A stretch of 64,000 bases of DNA from Conus ventricosus (lineage: Eukaryota > Mollusca > Gastropoda > Neogastropoda > Conidae): positions 35,564,639-35,628,638 of the forward strand of contig CM031610.1 of the NCBI GenBank assembly GCA_018398815.1, given 5' to 3'. Position numbers and translations under genes: made by a program. How positions within the stretch are numbered: the first letter of the stretch is position 1; each line of letters starts with the position of its first letter. This document shows, in pieces, positions 1 through 13,139 of this stretch. The notes beneath the pieces are model-generated. The model saw only the letters and a list, made by a program, of their open reading frames with translations. It was not told the origin of the DNA and did not search any database.

Positions 1-1015
1 GTGCAGTGTGCAAAACAGTGTGTCAGATATTGCTTTGGTAAAGAAGAAAGGATGGTGTATGAACGTGCAGTTGATTGTTTAACACTTGGACTACTCTTTA
101 CAAACTTACAACTATTATCATTACTCAATTTTTTGTTTGATTTTGTGGTTACTGTCATTATATTCAATCATCGTCATCAACATCATTATCAATGTCACGT
201 AGGTCTAAACGAAAACGCTCACAAAGAGAAGTTCAACTTTAAATCCTTAACCATCGCTTCTTAAACACGCACACCACACACACACACACACACACACACA
301 CAAGCGCGCGCGCGCGTCATGTGCGATGATGAAGTAAACCGACAGTGAACTGTACGTTTCTCAACCGCTTTACGATTCAATGTTCATATGTCAGAGCAAG
401 ACCTTGACCCGAGATCATTCGGGTCATGGTCATTGACTGTCGGCATCTCGGTCTGTATGGGTTCGTGTTCCTAGATAAAGAGCAGGCCCATGACAACAGT
501 CTGTAGTCTGTATTACACTTAAAAGCTGCTTGAACTCTATCGGCCACAGGATAAGCCCTCTCAAATAATTGAATAAAGAAATATTAAACAAATGAATTAA
601 AATATAACAAAAGACTGTCCTTCAGTTCAGCCCTTGATACACACTGTACTGACCCTGAAGCAGTGTGAATGTCTCATGTTTTCATATGCAAAGACACTAT
701 TTTGATCCCCAGCCCCCCCCCCCCCCCCCCCTCCCTCTCTCTCAGCCGCAGTACTCTTCACCCTTTTTTTTCTGCCTGACCAATGGCCAAGGAATACAAG
801 GCACCTGTGACTCACATCGCCCCCCCCCCCCCCCCCCCCCCCCCCTTATCCTTGCTGACATATGGGGTGAACTAATTCATGAGCTCCAATCCCAAAACAT
901 TTTTTCCCCCTGCACTGAAACGTATTTTTCTAAGAAGCGAAGGCGTTTCCATTTTAAACAACCTGAACCCGATCGTAATTCCTATTTCTGACCATTCTTT
1001 CGGATATGAGGAAAT
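1..1015. other. intergenic, simple repeats only
   Basis: Contains a CA run (274-302) adjoining a short CG run (304-316), C19 at 713-731 and C26 at 820-845. The open frames are short and low in complexity; no gene is supported. Confidence 0.5.
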
Positions 1016-1028
1016 TTGTCCACGATAC

Positions 1029-1857
1029 ACCAGCCGCCGTGGCGAAGTGGTTAGCGTCGCGGACTCCCGGCTGGGAGGTCGTGGGTTCGAATCCCATCAG
1101 AGTCATGCGGGTTTTTTATGCCCCGACCGGCTCCTACCCAGAGTTGAATTTGCTGTGGACTCAGTTGGGAAGACTGGGACCACACAGTCGAGTTTCATCC
1201 ACTAGATGGATGCGTTTTTGAGAGTGTTGCTCACATTTCCTGACCAACACTGCAGGTGCCTGTATCTCTCGGGCCTGGTTGACACCGGGATATATTATGA
1301 AAGGAAGCGTAGAGTACAGCCCTGTCATGTAGTCTCAGACCGAAATGGAAATCCGTAGCATCATCTTAATCATCCTCATTCTCATCGATCAGCATAAAAA
1401 AGTGTCTCAGGTTCTGTGGCCCTTCATGCCCTGCTCTCATGGTGACCTCAATTTCGATGTCCTCTCCACGTCTGTGGCCTTGGTTTGGTTCCGTCGGGGT
1501 CACCGTTATCGGCGAATCCATGGGGCTGTCGTTGGACGGACGTGGTGGCTCCCTCCGGAGGGAGAGCTAACTCACGCCGGCTCCGCGACTAAGCAATTAT
1601 TGTCGTCAGTTGGGGGCTCAGTAGGTGGTGTCCTGCGTATGTTAGATCAGAACAGGCGCCACTGAACACCATCGAAGTGACTCGGCAGCAGTGCAGTGTC
1701 TCCTCCGGTGGGTTGCCTCTTGACGACTTGACATTGACTGCTCCCTGTGGATTGCCGGTGCCGGGGCTGCGGTGGGGCCGACCGGGCTGTGGCTGTGGAC
1801 GGGGAGTCGGAATGAGCGGCGTGGGTGCACTGCCTCTGAGGTGGCGTAGAGGTTGGG

Positions 1858-1892
<35 letters not shown>
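1029..1892 (+). mobile_element. tRNA-headed retroposon with poly(A) tail and target-site duplication
   Basis: The 5' end carries a Pol III-type head: A box TGGCGAAGTGGTTAGCG near 1,040 and B box GGTTCGAATCC at about 1,084. The unit ends in A30 (1,863-1,892). It is bracketed by TTGTCCACGATAC (1,016-1,028) and TTGTCCAGGATAC (1,893-1,905), 12 of 13 identical, which fits a target-site duplication and fixes both ends. At 864 bp it is long for a SINE; it may be a composite or a SINE-LINE fusion. No long ORF is present. Confidence 0.75.
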
Positions 1893-1895
<3 letters not shown>

Positions 1896-1905
1896 TCCAG
1901 GATAC

Positions 1906-3298
1906 GCGATAATAAAACAATTCTGTCAAGACGAGCGCTTGCTATTTATGTTCGTCGTAATTCTTATCTGCAGTTCGGTAGAACTAAGCCAGTCTTACTT
2001 TACATGACCCCATTTAGGGCAACGGTTGAACCGATTGGGCGTTGTTTTGGTTGCGTATTCTGAACGTCACTGAAGCTACACACGAACAGATTGATTGGGA
2101 TGGGGGTGGGGAATACCACCATCCCTTCCCCCTTCCTCGCATGCACACACAAACATGCGTACAGTGAACAAAGAGCATTGTTGTTCTCTTTAGTCTCACA
2201 GGAGCTCGTATCATCAGGGCAAGGTGTGGGACTAAGGATTCCCCCCCCCCCCTTCCCCTTAACGTCCCCTCCCCTACCTCCTCCTTCTCCCGACGCCCTC
2301 GGTCTTTTTTCCACAAAATTTTGGCGAAGCAAAACAGATGGGAGAAGATTAGATTGGAAGGATCGCAAAGGCTGCACGATCATCCCGAAAATTCATCAGA
2401 ATCCGTACTTCTGACTGCTGCAGCGCTAAAGCCAGAAAAACAAAACAAAAAAACCTTACAGGCATACAACTGGATGGACCTGATGGAAGCCAGAAAAGCC
2501 TTCTATTAATTACTGTATACATTCATATTTGAAAACGGCTTGGTCTTTTGGGGAGTCACTGGTGCTGGCACGAAAAGTTGTAAAAGAGCCAGGAATGAAG
2601 GTGGAGAACCTGAGGATTGATGTGGAGGAATCCTGAGAAAGGTTTGACGAGCAGATCAAGGCGGGGTGGATGGGGGAGGAGGGGGGGGGGGGGGGGTTGA
2701 ATAAGAAGCAGTTGGTTCAGGAATCGTGATGAGGCCGGCCACAGGGAGGGAAGCTGTGAGAATGAGATCTGAACGTTCGGAATTGGCTTTCCTGGTCACA
2801 CAGTGAAGGACTGGGAATGAAGAGAACGCGTCTGTGTTCAGAACCACCTTCCTCCTCGCCTTCCTCCCCCCCCCCCCCCCCCCTCCCCTCCCCAGCCCCG
2901 CTGGAGATGCATGGCGTCTACCACGAAAACGTCCAGGTCCGGAACCGGTGAGACGCACACGGACAACCTCTTCCTGAACTTGGTGGCAAGGAGATCCACC
3001 ACAGGGCGAAACCAGTGGTCCAGAGTGCTTGCAAAGACCTCATGTCGAACGTCCACTCAATGTTCGTGTTGTTTACAGCCCAGCCCACGGCAGGGGGCGA
3101 TGTTAGCGTTGGCACACGGTCGGAATCGATTCTATGGATGTGTTTTTTTAAAGATAGAACAAGAATAAACAAGTATATTCATACATACTTAAAAACGCCG
3201 CGGCGTTGTATCTTCCACAAAATATTACGTCAAATGAAAAATACGTAGGGCCTACCGCTTTTAAAAACTGAAAAATCACACCTGATGGAAGATCCATG
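1906..3298. other. intergenic, poly-C/G tracts
   Basis: Contains C12 at 2,241-2,252, G16 at 2,681-2,696 and C18 at 2,866-2,883, embedded in low-complexity sequence. I see no supported gene. Confidence 0.45.
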
Positions 3299-3580
3299 GA
3301 CAGTCTTCGTTGAATCTGCTGTAAAGCGTTCATGCAGAATCAGTGTAAGTCTTCATAGAATCTACTGTAAAGTGTTTGTGTAAAATCTGATGTAAGTCTT
3401 CGTGGAATCTGCTGTAAAGTGTTTATGCAAAAGCTGATTAAGTCTTCATGGAATCTGCTTTAAAATAAACAAACGCTGATGTAAGTCTTCACGAAATCTG
3501 CTATAAAGAACCCATGCAAAATCTGATGCAAGACTTCATAGAATCTGCTATAAAAGTGCTTACGTAGAATGTGATGTGAA
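3299..3580. repeat. 46-bp minisatellite, about six copies
   Basis: Units start at about 3,302, 3,348, 3,395, 3,441, 3,484 and 3,531, each with AGTCTTC followed by GAATCTGCTGTAAAG and AAAATCTGATGT. Copies diverge progressively toward the right edge. Confidence 0.85.
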
Positions 3581-3719
3581 TCCCAACTCTCCATAAGCAC
3601 GTTTCGTAGAGGATGGCTCATCACAAGCTATGCATCTTGGAGCCTCTTCGCCTGTTTAAAGTTACAAGTACGTGTTAAAGGAGCGATCTTTGTATAATTG
3701 GCACAACACTATTTCTTCT

Positions 3720-5610
3720 CACGGCCACCGGTGCTCCCTTCCATCTGCAGAACATTGTTGGATCTGCTGAGGAGATCTGCCTGAATGCTCAGACTCCCGA
3801 TATGCAGAGTGCCGTGAGGGTGATCCCTCGGTTGTGGGGCCAGCTAAGGAGAGAGTTGGTCCGAAGAAAGAGGGCTGGCTGTTGAGCATGCACCTCCGTC
3901 CCAACCCTCCACCCTCCCCGTTCATCTAGAAGGTGACCTTGTTGTCTGTGAACAGACAAAAGGGACTGCCCAAGACCTCATGTGGTAACAGTAAGTGGGC
4001 GCGGCGTACAGCCTCGAGTTGGAGGACATTGATGTGCAGTGTTGATTCCTCCAGGGTCGATTTCCTGGAGGCGTGAACAGGGCCCATGTGGGCACCCCAA
4101 ACCAAGTTGGAAGCGTCCATGTAGAGGGACAACTGCCGAGTGGAGAAAGGAACTGGGACACAAAGGAAAGAACTGAGGGATTGGTCCGCTTGTTGCCCTT
4201 TCCAACCAAGGACTCTGGGAAATGATGTGTCCCCAAATTGGTTCCTTTGGGACCAATGGCATTTGAGGGCCGTATGCAAAGACGCTGGAGAATTTGGCCG
4301 AGGGGCATAATGAAGGCCACTGATACCATCATTCCCAGAGGAAAGGAGATCGTGTGGGCTCTGGCCTCGAGAGAAACAAAACAGGGAGGCTTGGAATAGC
4401 CAAGGATCAACCGATCGTCAAAGGAGACTGAAAGGCAGACGGAGGAAGGCCGCATCCCTGACCATCTTGGTGAAAAGACAGGGAGCAATGGAGAGGTTGG
4501 ATGGAAATTTGAGAAACGCAATGACCCCTCACGCCGCATGAAGTGGAGGTGGCACTGACTGGACAGGTGACTAAGAATCGGAAAGCAGGCATTGTTGAGG
4601 TGTATGGATGCAACCCAGTCCCTTGGCTGGATGAACTCCCCGGTCTGCGACTTTATTTCCGAAGGAATGTGTTGAGAGAAGAGAGGCCAAGAACAGGCCT
4701 CCATTTCCCCAGAGGACTTCGGGACGTCACATAGACAGCCACAGAAGGTCAGGCCGGGCGTTCATGAGCTGAGAGATGGCTCCCTTTAGAAGAAACTGGA
4801 AGACCTCTGATTCCAGGACACTACTATTCAAAAGTGTTGAGTGTTTAGGGGGCGGGAGAAAGGAAGGGAGGGGCAGTCCGCTTCCCATTGGAGCAAACAT
4901 CCATGTTCTAGCACCAAGATCATTCGGTCATCGAGGTCGAGGGCATGCCGACAGTGGGTGCGGAGGGACAGACTGCCCGTCAGCAGTGTGAGAGAATCTG
5001 CAGTGTGGAGATGACTGTCCCAAGAGTGCTGGTGGTGGGGATAGTCATCGGCAGTCACTCCCCTTGGGAGAGGTCGGAAACTGCGGTTCTGGTTGGAACA
5101 AATGGGAGGGGGTGGGGATGGGGGTGGGGGCTGCTGCCTCTGCCTGGACTACTGCATAGGCCTCTTCAAGAGGTTGGGGGGGGGGGGGGGGGGGGGCAGG
5201 GAGGTAGGTGATGCTTGCAGGAAAAATCACACGGAACCCGTCTCTTAAGGCATGTAGTGCCCAGCCAAGCAGTCCAACTCCAGGAAGGCGGTAACTGCCA
5301 GCAAAGGGAACAGAAGCCTGCGATTTGTCTTTCATGAAATAGGGACCATACACCAAACATGTAGATGATGATAAGACGTGGTACGGCGGCAGACGGCATT
5401 GAACGGAGCCGATATACGGTCATTGCCCTACCCAAGACAGGCCAACTGGGAATCAGCGACGTTAAACTAATTCTTCCTGTGAAGGACATCATCCACTGAA
5501 AAGTATCCATCTTCTGAGATGGAAGATGCTTTTTCTGGCTGTTTTATTTGACAGGAGAAATGAAGGTCCACCACCACCGGTCTCTCTTTGCCTGGTCCCT
5601 TAATCTTCAT
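3720..5610 (-). mobile_element. decayed DIRS-like retrotransposon, RT to RNase H region
   Basis: Reading the minus strand from high to low coordinates gives WALHALRDGFRVIFP (about 5,230-5,280), GEFIQPRDWVASIHLNNACF with FSPRWSG (about 4,440-4,640), then the RNase H-like run LSLYMDASNLVWGAHMG, HINVLQLEAVRRA, CLFTDNKVTF (about 3,930-4,140), and IQADLLSRSNNVLQ (about 3,730-3,790). This order and wording are typical of DIRS/Ngaro-type elements. The frame is broken many times, a G21 run (5,176-5,196) interrupts it, the metal-binding YxDD segment is not recognisable, and I see no tyrosine recombinase. An old, dead copy. Confidence 0.65.
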
Positions 5611-5937
5611 AACACATTTGCGAGTGGCGGACCAGAATCTTGCTCGCAAACCAGAATCTTTTGTTTCAGCCAATTCTTGTGGAGCTTCCTTTGCATTACT
5701 TCGAGTGACTTGGGGAGAATTGATCACTTCGACTTGGCAACTTGTTGACGGGGCAGTGAAGCAAGAGGGTGAGCGTTGAGACGACCCAAGAGTCCGAGCA
5801 TTCCTTTTGTTAGCCCCAACGTCTTCGTTGGGTGAAAAGGTATTATCATGGTGTAGATATGTGTGTCGAAACCAGAAGATGACAGTGTGGAGAAAACGAT
5901 AGTTGAAGCGAATCAAATGGTTGAAAAAGGTGAGTGG

Positions 5938-6079
<142 letters not shown>

Positions 6080-6414
6080 CATCCCAAATGTTTGTAAGAA
6101 GGGTTGGGGTAAGAGGAAAGGTGCTTCAACCAGGCAACAGACAACAATGTGCGCAATCTTCCAGTTCATCAGAGTAACAGTCTGGTAAGGCACTATGACT
6201 TTTTTTTTAACCAAATGCGAATAAGAGAAAGAGGTGAGAGAGAGATAGAAATTGCCTCCAAAGTTACCATCTGTGACCACCATGAAGCGTTGTAAATCTT
6301 TTCTTATTGCAAGTTAAAAAGTAGGTTTACATCCAACATTCCTCCCAGTTCCTCTAAAAAGATCTGTCTCATATGTCGTTGCGTATGCATGCATTCGTGT
6401 TTGTGTGCGTGCAT

Positions 6415-6632
6415 GGAGGCCATCAGTAAATCTCTGTTCCTGACCAGTACGGAGGCCATCAGTTTTTCTTTCTTTCTTTCTGCGTACGCAGGCTGATACT
6501 CCTGCCGACACTGCCTGTATAGACAGGCAGTGAAGTTTTGTGTGTATGACCGTTTTTTTAGCCTGCCAATGGCAGCCATACTCCATCTTCGGGAAGAGGC
6601 CATCAGTAAATCTCTATTCCTGGCCAGTACTG
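6415..6632. repeat. duplicated 35-bp motif flanking a hairpin
   Basis: GAGGCCATCAGTAAATCTCT plus about 15 further bases occurs at 6,415-6,450 and 6,596-6,630 with two differences, and its first 14 bases also at about 6,453. Between them lies a 10-bp stem palindrome CACTGCCTGT / ACAGGCAGTG at 6,509-6,532. This could be a short interspersed repeat. Confidence 0.6.
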
Positions 6633-6639
6633 ACTCAGA

Positions 6640-9600
6640 AAGATCAAGGTAAAGAGAAGGGCGCTTTTTGACAAGACCATGCTTTCTTACCAACTAATTG
6701 GATTACTTTCATTTCCTTTACACTGAATTTGTCTAAATGTTGACGTAAAATGCAACTGCTGCCAGGTAAAGAGTATGAAGCTAAGTCACTTCTTCTTTCC
6801 TGGCATATTTAATATGAAGTTTGTTTATATATTAACTCTAAGCCTTCACATGCAATTTATTAACTGTCAAGTGGAGTAAATTTAAGAGAAACAAAATCAT
6901 GTCTGTTTTTTCATTTTACTTTTACCTATTAATCTGTTCAAATCAGTCATAAAGTAGGCTAGGGAAAAAGAACAAAAATTTCAAATTCACCCAGATACAA
7001 CCGTACTAATCAAATTGCAACTGATAATGCTAGAAATGAGAACACTGACAGTCAACAGTGTACCCATGATGATCATTCAACTGATTCCAACAAATCATCT
7101 CATACTGGGATTGAAGTCAGTCTTGTCTGCTTAGAACTCAAGTTCAACACATACAGTACAAAATCTTCTTCCCTGCTGTCGGCTTTTGGGTGATTTCTTC
7201 TGTTGCTGCTATAAATAAGAATACATCTGTGCAGCTAAACTGTTTCACCATTTCAGCTCAAAACTTTGTAGCATGTGTAAAAAAATTAAAACCCACACTT
7301 AAAAAAAATGCTCTTGACAAATTGATGACAAATTGATGACCTCATTTCATCCTGGCAGCAAAGAGCTTGAAGGGTAGCTACTCAGGTAGTTTGTTGACCA
7401 TATCTTTTCAATGTTTCAAGTTCATCTCCTGATTCTCATTGTTTTCATGCTTGGCTCTGTCTTGGGAAGACCTCGAGTGAATATGGCATATTGACCAAAA
7501 TGGCAATGAACACAACTGGACTGGGGAAGAGAGACAGATACAAAGAAATATGCAAAAAATCATGCGTCTACACACATAACCAACAAATACTCCTGAAAGG
7601 CTCTTACTTAACCACAAAATGAAGATGGGAAGCCACACAGAGCTGATGGAATGCAAGTGCAGAGCAATAGTACGATGAAGTGAAAACCAGGCATATGCTT
7701 TGACAGATTTTTGACAGGAAATTTAGAATGGAAACAAAACTACAGCAACCATTTGTGTGAAGATGGTCCTGGCATCACTTCTGCCAAACAAAGCTACCAA
7801 ACCAGCTTTGGCTGCAGTCAGTTTGACATGCGCAGTAGATAACGCCAAATGTTGTTTTGGATGTACAATGTCGAGACAGCATTGTTAGCTAATCAGAAGG
7901 GAAGACTGATCTGAACTTGATATGAAATTCTGTCACTAGCAAAGTTTTGAACAGTAAAAACACCAACACTGTGTTATTGCAAATTTTCGGTTATTTAAAA
8001 CCTTCTCAAGCTAAAAAGCAGACCTGCCAATTGCAGTGAACAGCCATTCAGCAAAGTTTTGCACAGTGATATCTTTGACCTACCCCCACAAAGCCCTTTC
8101 AAGTTATTGGGATGCCGAAAAAGCTCAGGTTACTTGCAGATTCAGGCATACAAAATGTTTCTGTTCATTAACTCTGCTTGTTAATAATCTAAATTCATGC
8201 AATGGCATCTAATGAACTTTGATGGCATATTTCTTTCACCACAATTTCATATCTGAATCAGAAATATTGCTCCGTCATCTGTTAACAACCACTCTTATGA
8301 AGCTCCCCATTCTCATTCCACAGACATGCACAACCACATACCACAATTCAACTTGGGGTGATTTATTCAGTTTATTTCTATCATTTTTAGTTAGCATGGA
8401 GGACAAACAGTATAGTCATCTTCTCTGTCAAAAGATATCATCATCATCATCATCATCATCATCAAACAATGCTCACCATTTATCGATCAGCATTCATCAC
8501 ACTCATGAACCTCTGGCAACTTTACACACCACTAATCCCACTCATGAACAATGTGCACGCACAGCTGTGGCCAACTTGGTTGCCATGGACTTTCGAAAAT
8601 GATGGCTATCTGTAAAAAATGGAAATTAATAATAATAGGCTCACACTGATCAACATTACCGATATACACAAAATGAATACATACACACTATCAACAATTT
8701 GAAACTGACAAATTCAGAATATACGTAAATATGTACCAACACTATTTTAACAGAGGGTGAGAGGGCGCGCGCTTCTGAAATACTCCTTCAACTGGGAACA
8801 CAATGTTATTTGCATGATAAAGCCACATGTTCATGATGCCTTTTGAAGTTCCAACATTTCATCATTTAAAGAAGTAACTAATATTGCAAAAACATACTTT
8901 AATCTTGTGGCTTTAAACAGTCCGTTATTTATCCATCCTTGAAATGTCGTCACATCATTTTCCCAAACATTCTTGGTACAGTACGATAATATAACAGTCA
9001 TGACAAGAACTCGGGTGACCTTGTTTTCATGTCATGAGGGGGTGAAATTGGGGAGAAGTCCCCTGTCCTGAAATGGAACCAAGGCCATCCTAGTAATCCT
9101 GAAAATAATCACAAAAACAAAGGAGATCCTGAAAACTATTTTGGGGCAACTTACAACAGGGCTGCCAATTCATGTACAAAATGTGTATCCTTTAAAATAT
9201 CCTCAGAAAAATTTCAGACTGTGTGACTTCCACTCTTTATCACAACCATTTGGGCATGTGTTCACTCTTCAACATCATCAAAGCTTGCATGAATGACTGG
9301 TTACGCAAGGAGGTATAAGTCAGAACTTTGATATATGCTGGGACTTCTTTCTTCCATTCTCAGACTTGGTCGGTCATGTTGCCTAGCAAACAGGCGATAC
9401 ACAACAGAGCCACATCTGTTTGTTTTTTTATGACGTGAGACTTAAGTATTTGGTGGAATCAGCAAAACCACTGTCAGGACTTACAGCCAATGAGATGACA
9501 TCTCCACAGCATTTTGTGCTTTTTGAAAAATGGCAACTTGTTGCGTTGACTCATGGCTCTTGAGTCTCCATCACCACAAAAAGGGAAAATATAGGAAGCA

Positions 9601-9786
9601 GATTCTTCTGTGAACAAACAGAGGAAATCCAAGTCGATGCAATTTCAGACTACACTGCTTTCCCAATATCCTTCCTTCCTTTGCAAGGACAGTCACGCTA
9701 TGATGTACCATTTTGTGTACTTGCACCAGTTAACATCAGCAAACACTGCAAAGTCTATTCAGTAAATCACAATGCTGTTCAAGTAA
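6640..9786. other. intergenic, no gene recognised
   Basis: AT-rich sequence with an ATC trinucleotide run at about 8,430-8,463. No frame has recognisable homology or splice context. Confidence 0.5.
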
Positions 9787-10125
9787 CAGACCTGTTTACC
9801 CTAAAACGGCTGTTGGTGTATTTTTCAATTGACAGGAACGTATTTTACTTAAAATGTGTTTACATATCTACCAAATTTGTGAATTATTGTGAAAGCAGGT
9901 TGTCCCTCCTATTGTTTCAGCGTCATCCAGACGCCAGTTTGCGCGTACGATATGCGAGTTGTTACTCTTTGGTTGTAGTGCTCAAGCCAAATGGTTATAC
10001 ACCGCAAGTGCCCTATCGCTCAAGAACTTCGTCTCCACTTTTTTCGACGTATTTTTTTCTGGTTCGTCGTCTTCATCGTATTTTCTCCAAACATGCGTGC
10101 AAAATCGTATGGATAAACAGGTCTG
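9787..10125. mobile_element. 339-bp inverted-repeat (MITE-like) element
   Basis: Left end CAGACCTGTTTACCCTAAAA; the right end reverse-complemented reads CAGACCTGTTTATCCATACG, giving about 12 perfect bp of terminal inverted repeat. The interior is GC-richer and CpG-bearing compared with its surroundings. The flanks show no clean target-site duplication. A partial relative of the left end occurs at 16,175. Confidence 0.6.
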
Positions 10126-13100
10126 AAATAACCACCTTTTTCTGTTTTGTAGTTCTATTAGCAAACTTTGAGATGGGTTTTTGTTTTTTGTTCTTATTGT
10201 TTAACAACTTGTTTAATGCACTCTCTCTCTCTCTTTGCGTGCATGTCAGCTTGCTTTTGAGAAAAGAGGAACGAGAAAACTGGATGTGCGCTTGAAAATC
10301 TACCTCAGCCCAGTTTCTTAAAGATCCTTTTGATACCAGAAAAAAAAAAGGAAAAAGAAAACTTTCCCAAATCCATGTTTTCTCAACATGCCAAACTAAT
10401 ACTCTTAATCATGTCTGAGAATGGATGAGCTCACCCTTACTACACCACCAGATCAGGAGCCATAGATAGATAGATAGGCAAGATAGACAGATAGATAGGC
10501 AGACAGATAACTGGGGTTCCTTTGTAAACATGTATATGTCGATCTCATTTTTGATTAACTGTAAAACCACATGCTAGAAAGAATAACTAAGTAGTCATTG
10601 TGAGCAGCTTACAAGCTATATTAACTGATAACTGAAACAGGAATGGTTTTAAATGAGCTTTTCTTCCCTACCACTGTTAATATTCAATTCTTTCCTATAG
10701 TCAAATTGGTATAAAAATCCTTTCTCATAACCTAAATCCCACTTTTTTTTTAATAGCTTGCTCTAACTGGCTTTAATTAAGATATCAAATATCAACATTT
10801 TAGACAAGAATTTCCTTTTTTATTTCATGTAACCCTTTTTTCATGTGACCCACTGTCCTGTCTACATTCATCTTGACCCTTCAGGAGGACCTTTGATAAT
10901 CTTGCTGACATTTTTAAGATTCTGCTTCCAAAATCTGTGAAATTCACCTACAATTTTCTCTCCAGAATATTTACTTTGTATTCAGTAACGCTTTGCAAAA
11001 CAAATTTTACAACAAGGAGATGAACCGAGGACACAGTATCGCTTACAGAAAATGTCTAGGAACTGGAAATGACCCCAATAAAATCTCACTAATCCGAAGA
11101 GCACAAAATCAATCTTGCCCACCCCTACACAACTCTCTCAAAGCTGATCCAATCTGGATTTCTGGTTTATTCTGCAAGACTTGCAACCCTTTTAACAGTT
11201 TATTATGCATCTCCCTTTTAAACCAAAACAGAAAACACTAAAGCAAAGTTCACCATGTATTTCCCTTTAGAAAAAAAAAAGACATGAGTGCTAACAATAG
11301 ATAAAAAGTGGCTTATTTTCAGCCTCTGTTTCTCGTGTGCACGCTTCTGAACCTCAGAATCACAGGCACTTGCCAATGGTCAATAAGCAAGAGTACAATC
11401 TGAGTTTTGAGAACATGAAAACAAAAATTAGAAGTTGGGCTGAAAACTGGTCAGAGAAAAAAAAATTAAGAGATAGATCGTCATATCATACCACTGAGCT
11501 GAGCAAGAGTCCAGAGACATGACTTCTCAAAAAATATCCAGACCATCTTCAATGATGCAACTACAATCAGCTGGAGACCGTCCACCAGAAAAACGTCTCA
11601 GAAAATATATACATTGTATGGGGTCTGCAAAACATGAAATCAGGGGGTGCACTGGTGTGGTGGAACAGAATCCACAAAATCAATCATTACTTTTCCAAAT
11701 CAGAGCAGATTCATAGACTTTTCAATGATGTGATGCTGGGGCTGTGAGGTAGAAGGGTTGGAAGGATAAGGTCGGGAGTGGAGTGCATTCCTCTAAAGTT
11801 ATTAGCCTAAGTCTAACTATAGTCACTAAAAATTGCGATCGAAAAGAAATCATTGCTGTCGAACACTTGTGCTTCATTTCCTGAAACTGGTTCACCCACG
11901 ATTTTTCTCATCTTGATCAAGGATATCAGGTTTTGACTTTTGAAAAATTCACACTCACCAATTGTAAGCATTGTAATGATAGTAAAAATGCATTCACGGT
12001 CTTCCCAAAATAAATGCACATTAAAAATTACTTGTATCTTTCTTTTCTTCATTTTAAACAAAAAACACTTTCTCAATTTGATAAACTTAGTGTGGTGGAC
12101 ATTCTGTATCCAAAATCATTCTCTCTCAATTAGATGATAGGGAGTCTGGGTCTTTTAAGTGAACATTCTGTATCCATAAATTAATCAATCTCCAAAACCA
12201 TTACGAGAAATAACAACAACACTCTTCTGCAATTTATGCTTTACTAATATTTCTGCATTAATATGCCCATCTTCTGTAAGGCTTATACCAACAATATTGT
12301 TGAACCTTGACGCAATTGATCACGCAAGGCAAGGATGGAATACAAGAGAAATCTTTCTGTATCAGGACTAGAATGCATTGTAACACCACAGAAACAAACA
12401 GAACACTGACCAGACATCCCTGATCTGCCATTCCAATTAGTATGTGGACATCAGAAATACAGAAAATCTGCAACATGCTAGCCCCCCTACCAACTGGTGC
12501 TCCTGATACTAAAGACTGCTCTACACCTTATTCTGCATGGTAGTTCTGCATCTAATGTCCTTGTCATGTAACGTGATACTGTCTTCAGCATTTCGTGACA
12601 AGTTTTGCTAAACTTGGTATTTGAGACTGTCTGGTCTGAAAAGTTGACTTGCAGTTGCAGAATTGAAATTATACTCAAATCTCACCACTGACTATACGTA
12701 TATTTAGCTCATTTCAGTTCAGCTTTTCTTTGTCAAAACACACACACACAAACTTGACAAATTCTAAAGCTTACAAGTGTTAATTCACGATAACATCCCA
12801 CCAACCATCCCTGCCCTTGACAACATGGCTCCAACGCATGCCAACATCATTTTGCATTCTGCAGGTTTTTGTCTTCTTCCGTATCTACTGTCATTTGGCA
12901 TAACTATCTTGGATGTATGTGTGAGGGGATGTGGATGGGAGCTGGTGTATGTGCGCACATTTGTTTGTGTGTGTGTGTGTGTGTGTTTTCAATTCAAAAG
13001 TCCTTTCTTCTGCATGTTACTTTTGCTGTTGTCCTTCTACATTCAAATTTATTCTCTTCATGTTTTTTGTATGCTTTAAATCATTTTAAAGCATTTGTCA

Positions 13101-13139
13101 GGGAAATACCATCCCAGCTGAACTTTCTAGAAATTCATA
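10126..13139. other. intergenic, no gene recognised
   Basis: AT-rich sequence with short uninformative open frames, a GATA/CAGA run at about 10,466-10,512 and a TG run at about 12,961-12,987. Nothing here has the codon texture or splice signals of a conserved exon. Confidence 0.5.

Noticed and set aside
1044..1105. A genuine tRNA gene on the plus strand
   Set aside because: The A and B boxes are present, but the sequence is continuous with a poly(A)-tailed body and bracketed by a target-site duplication, so it is the head of a retroposon.
3922..4704. A 260-codon minus-strand protein-coding gene
   Set aside because: The recognisable fragments belong to a retrotransposon and are spread over shifting frames; the long frame is a by-product.
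9681..10295. A 204-codon plus-strand gene
   Set aside because: It crosses both termini of the inverted-repeat element, shows no conserved domain, and its ends are low-complexity.
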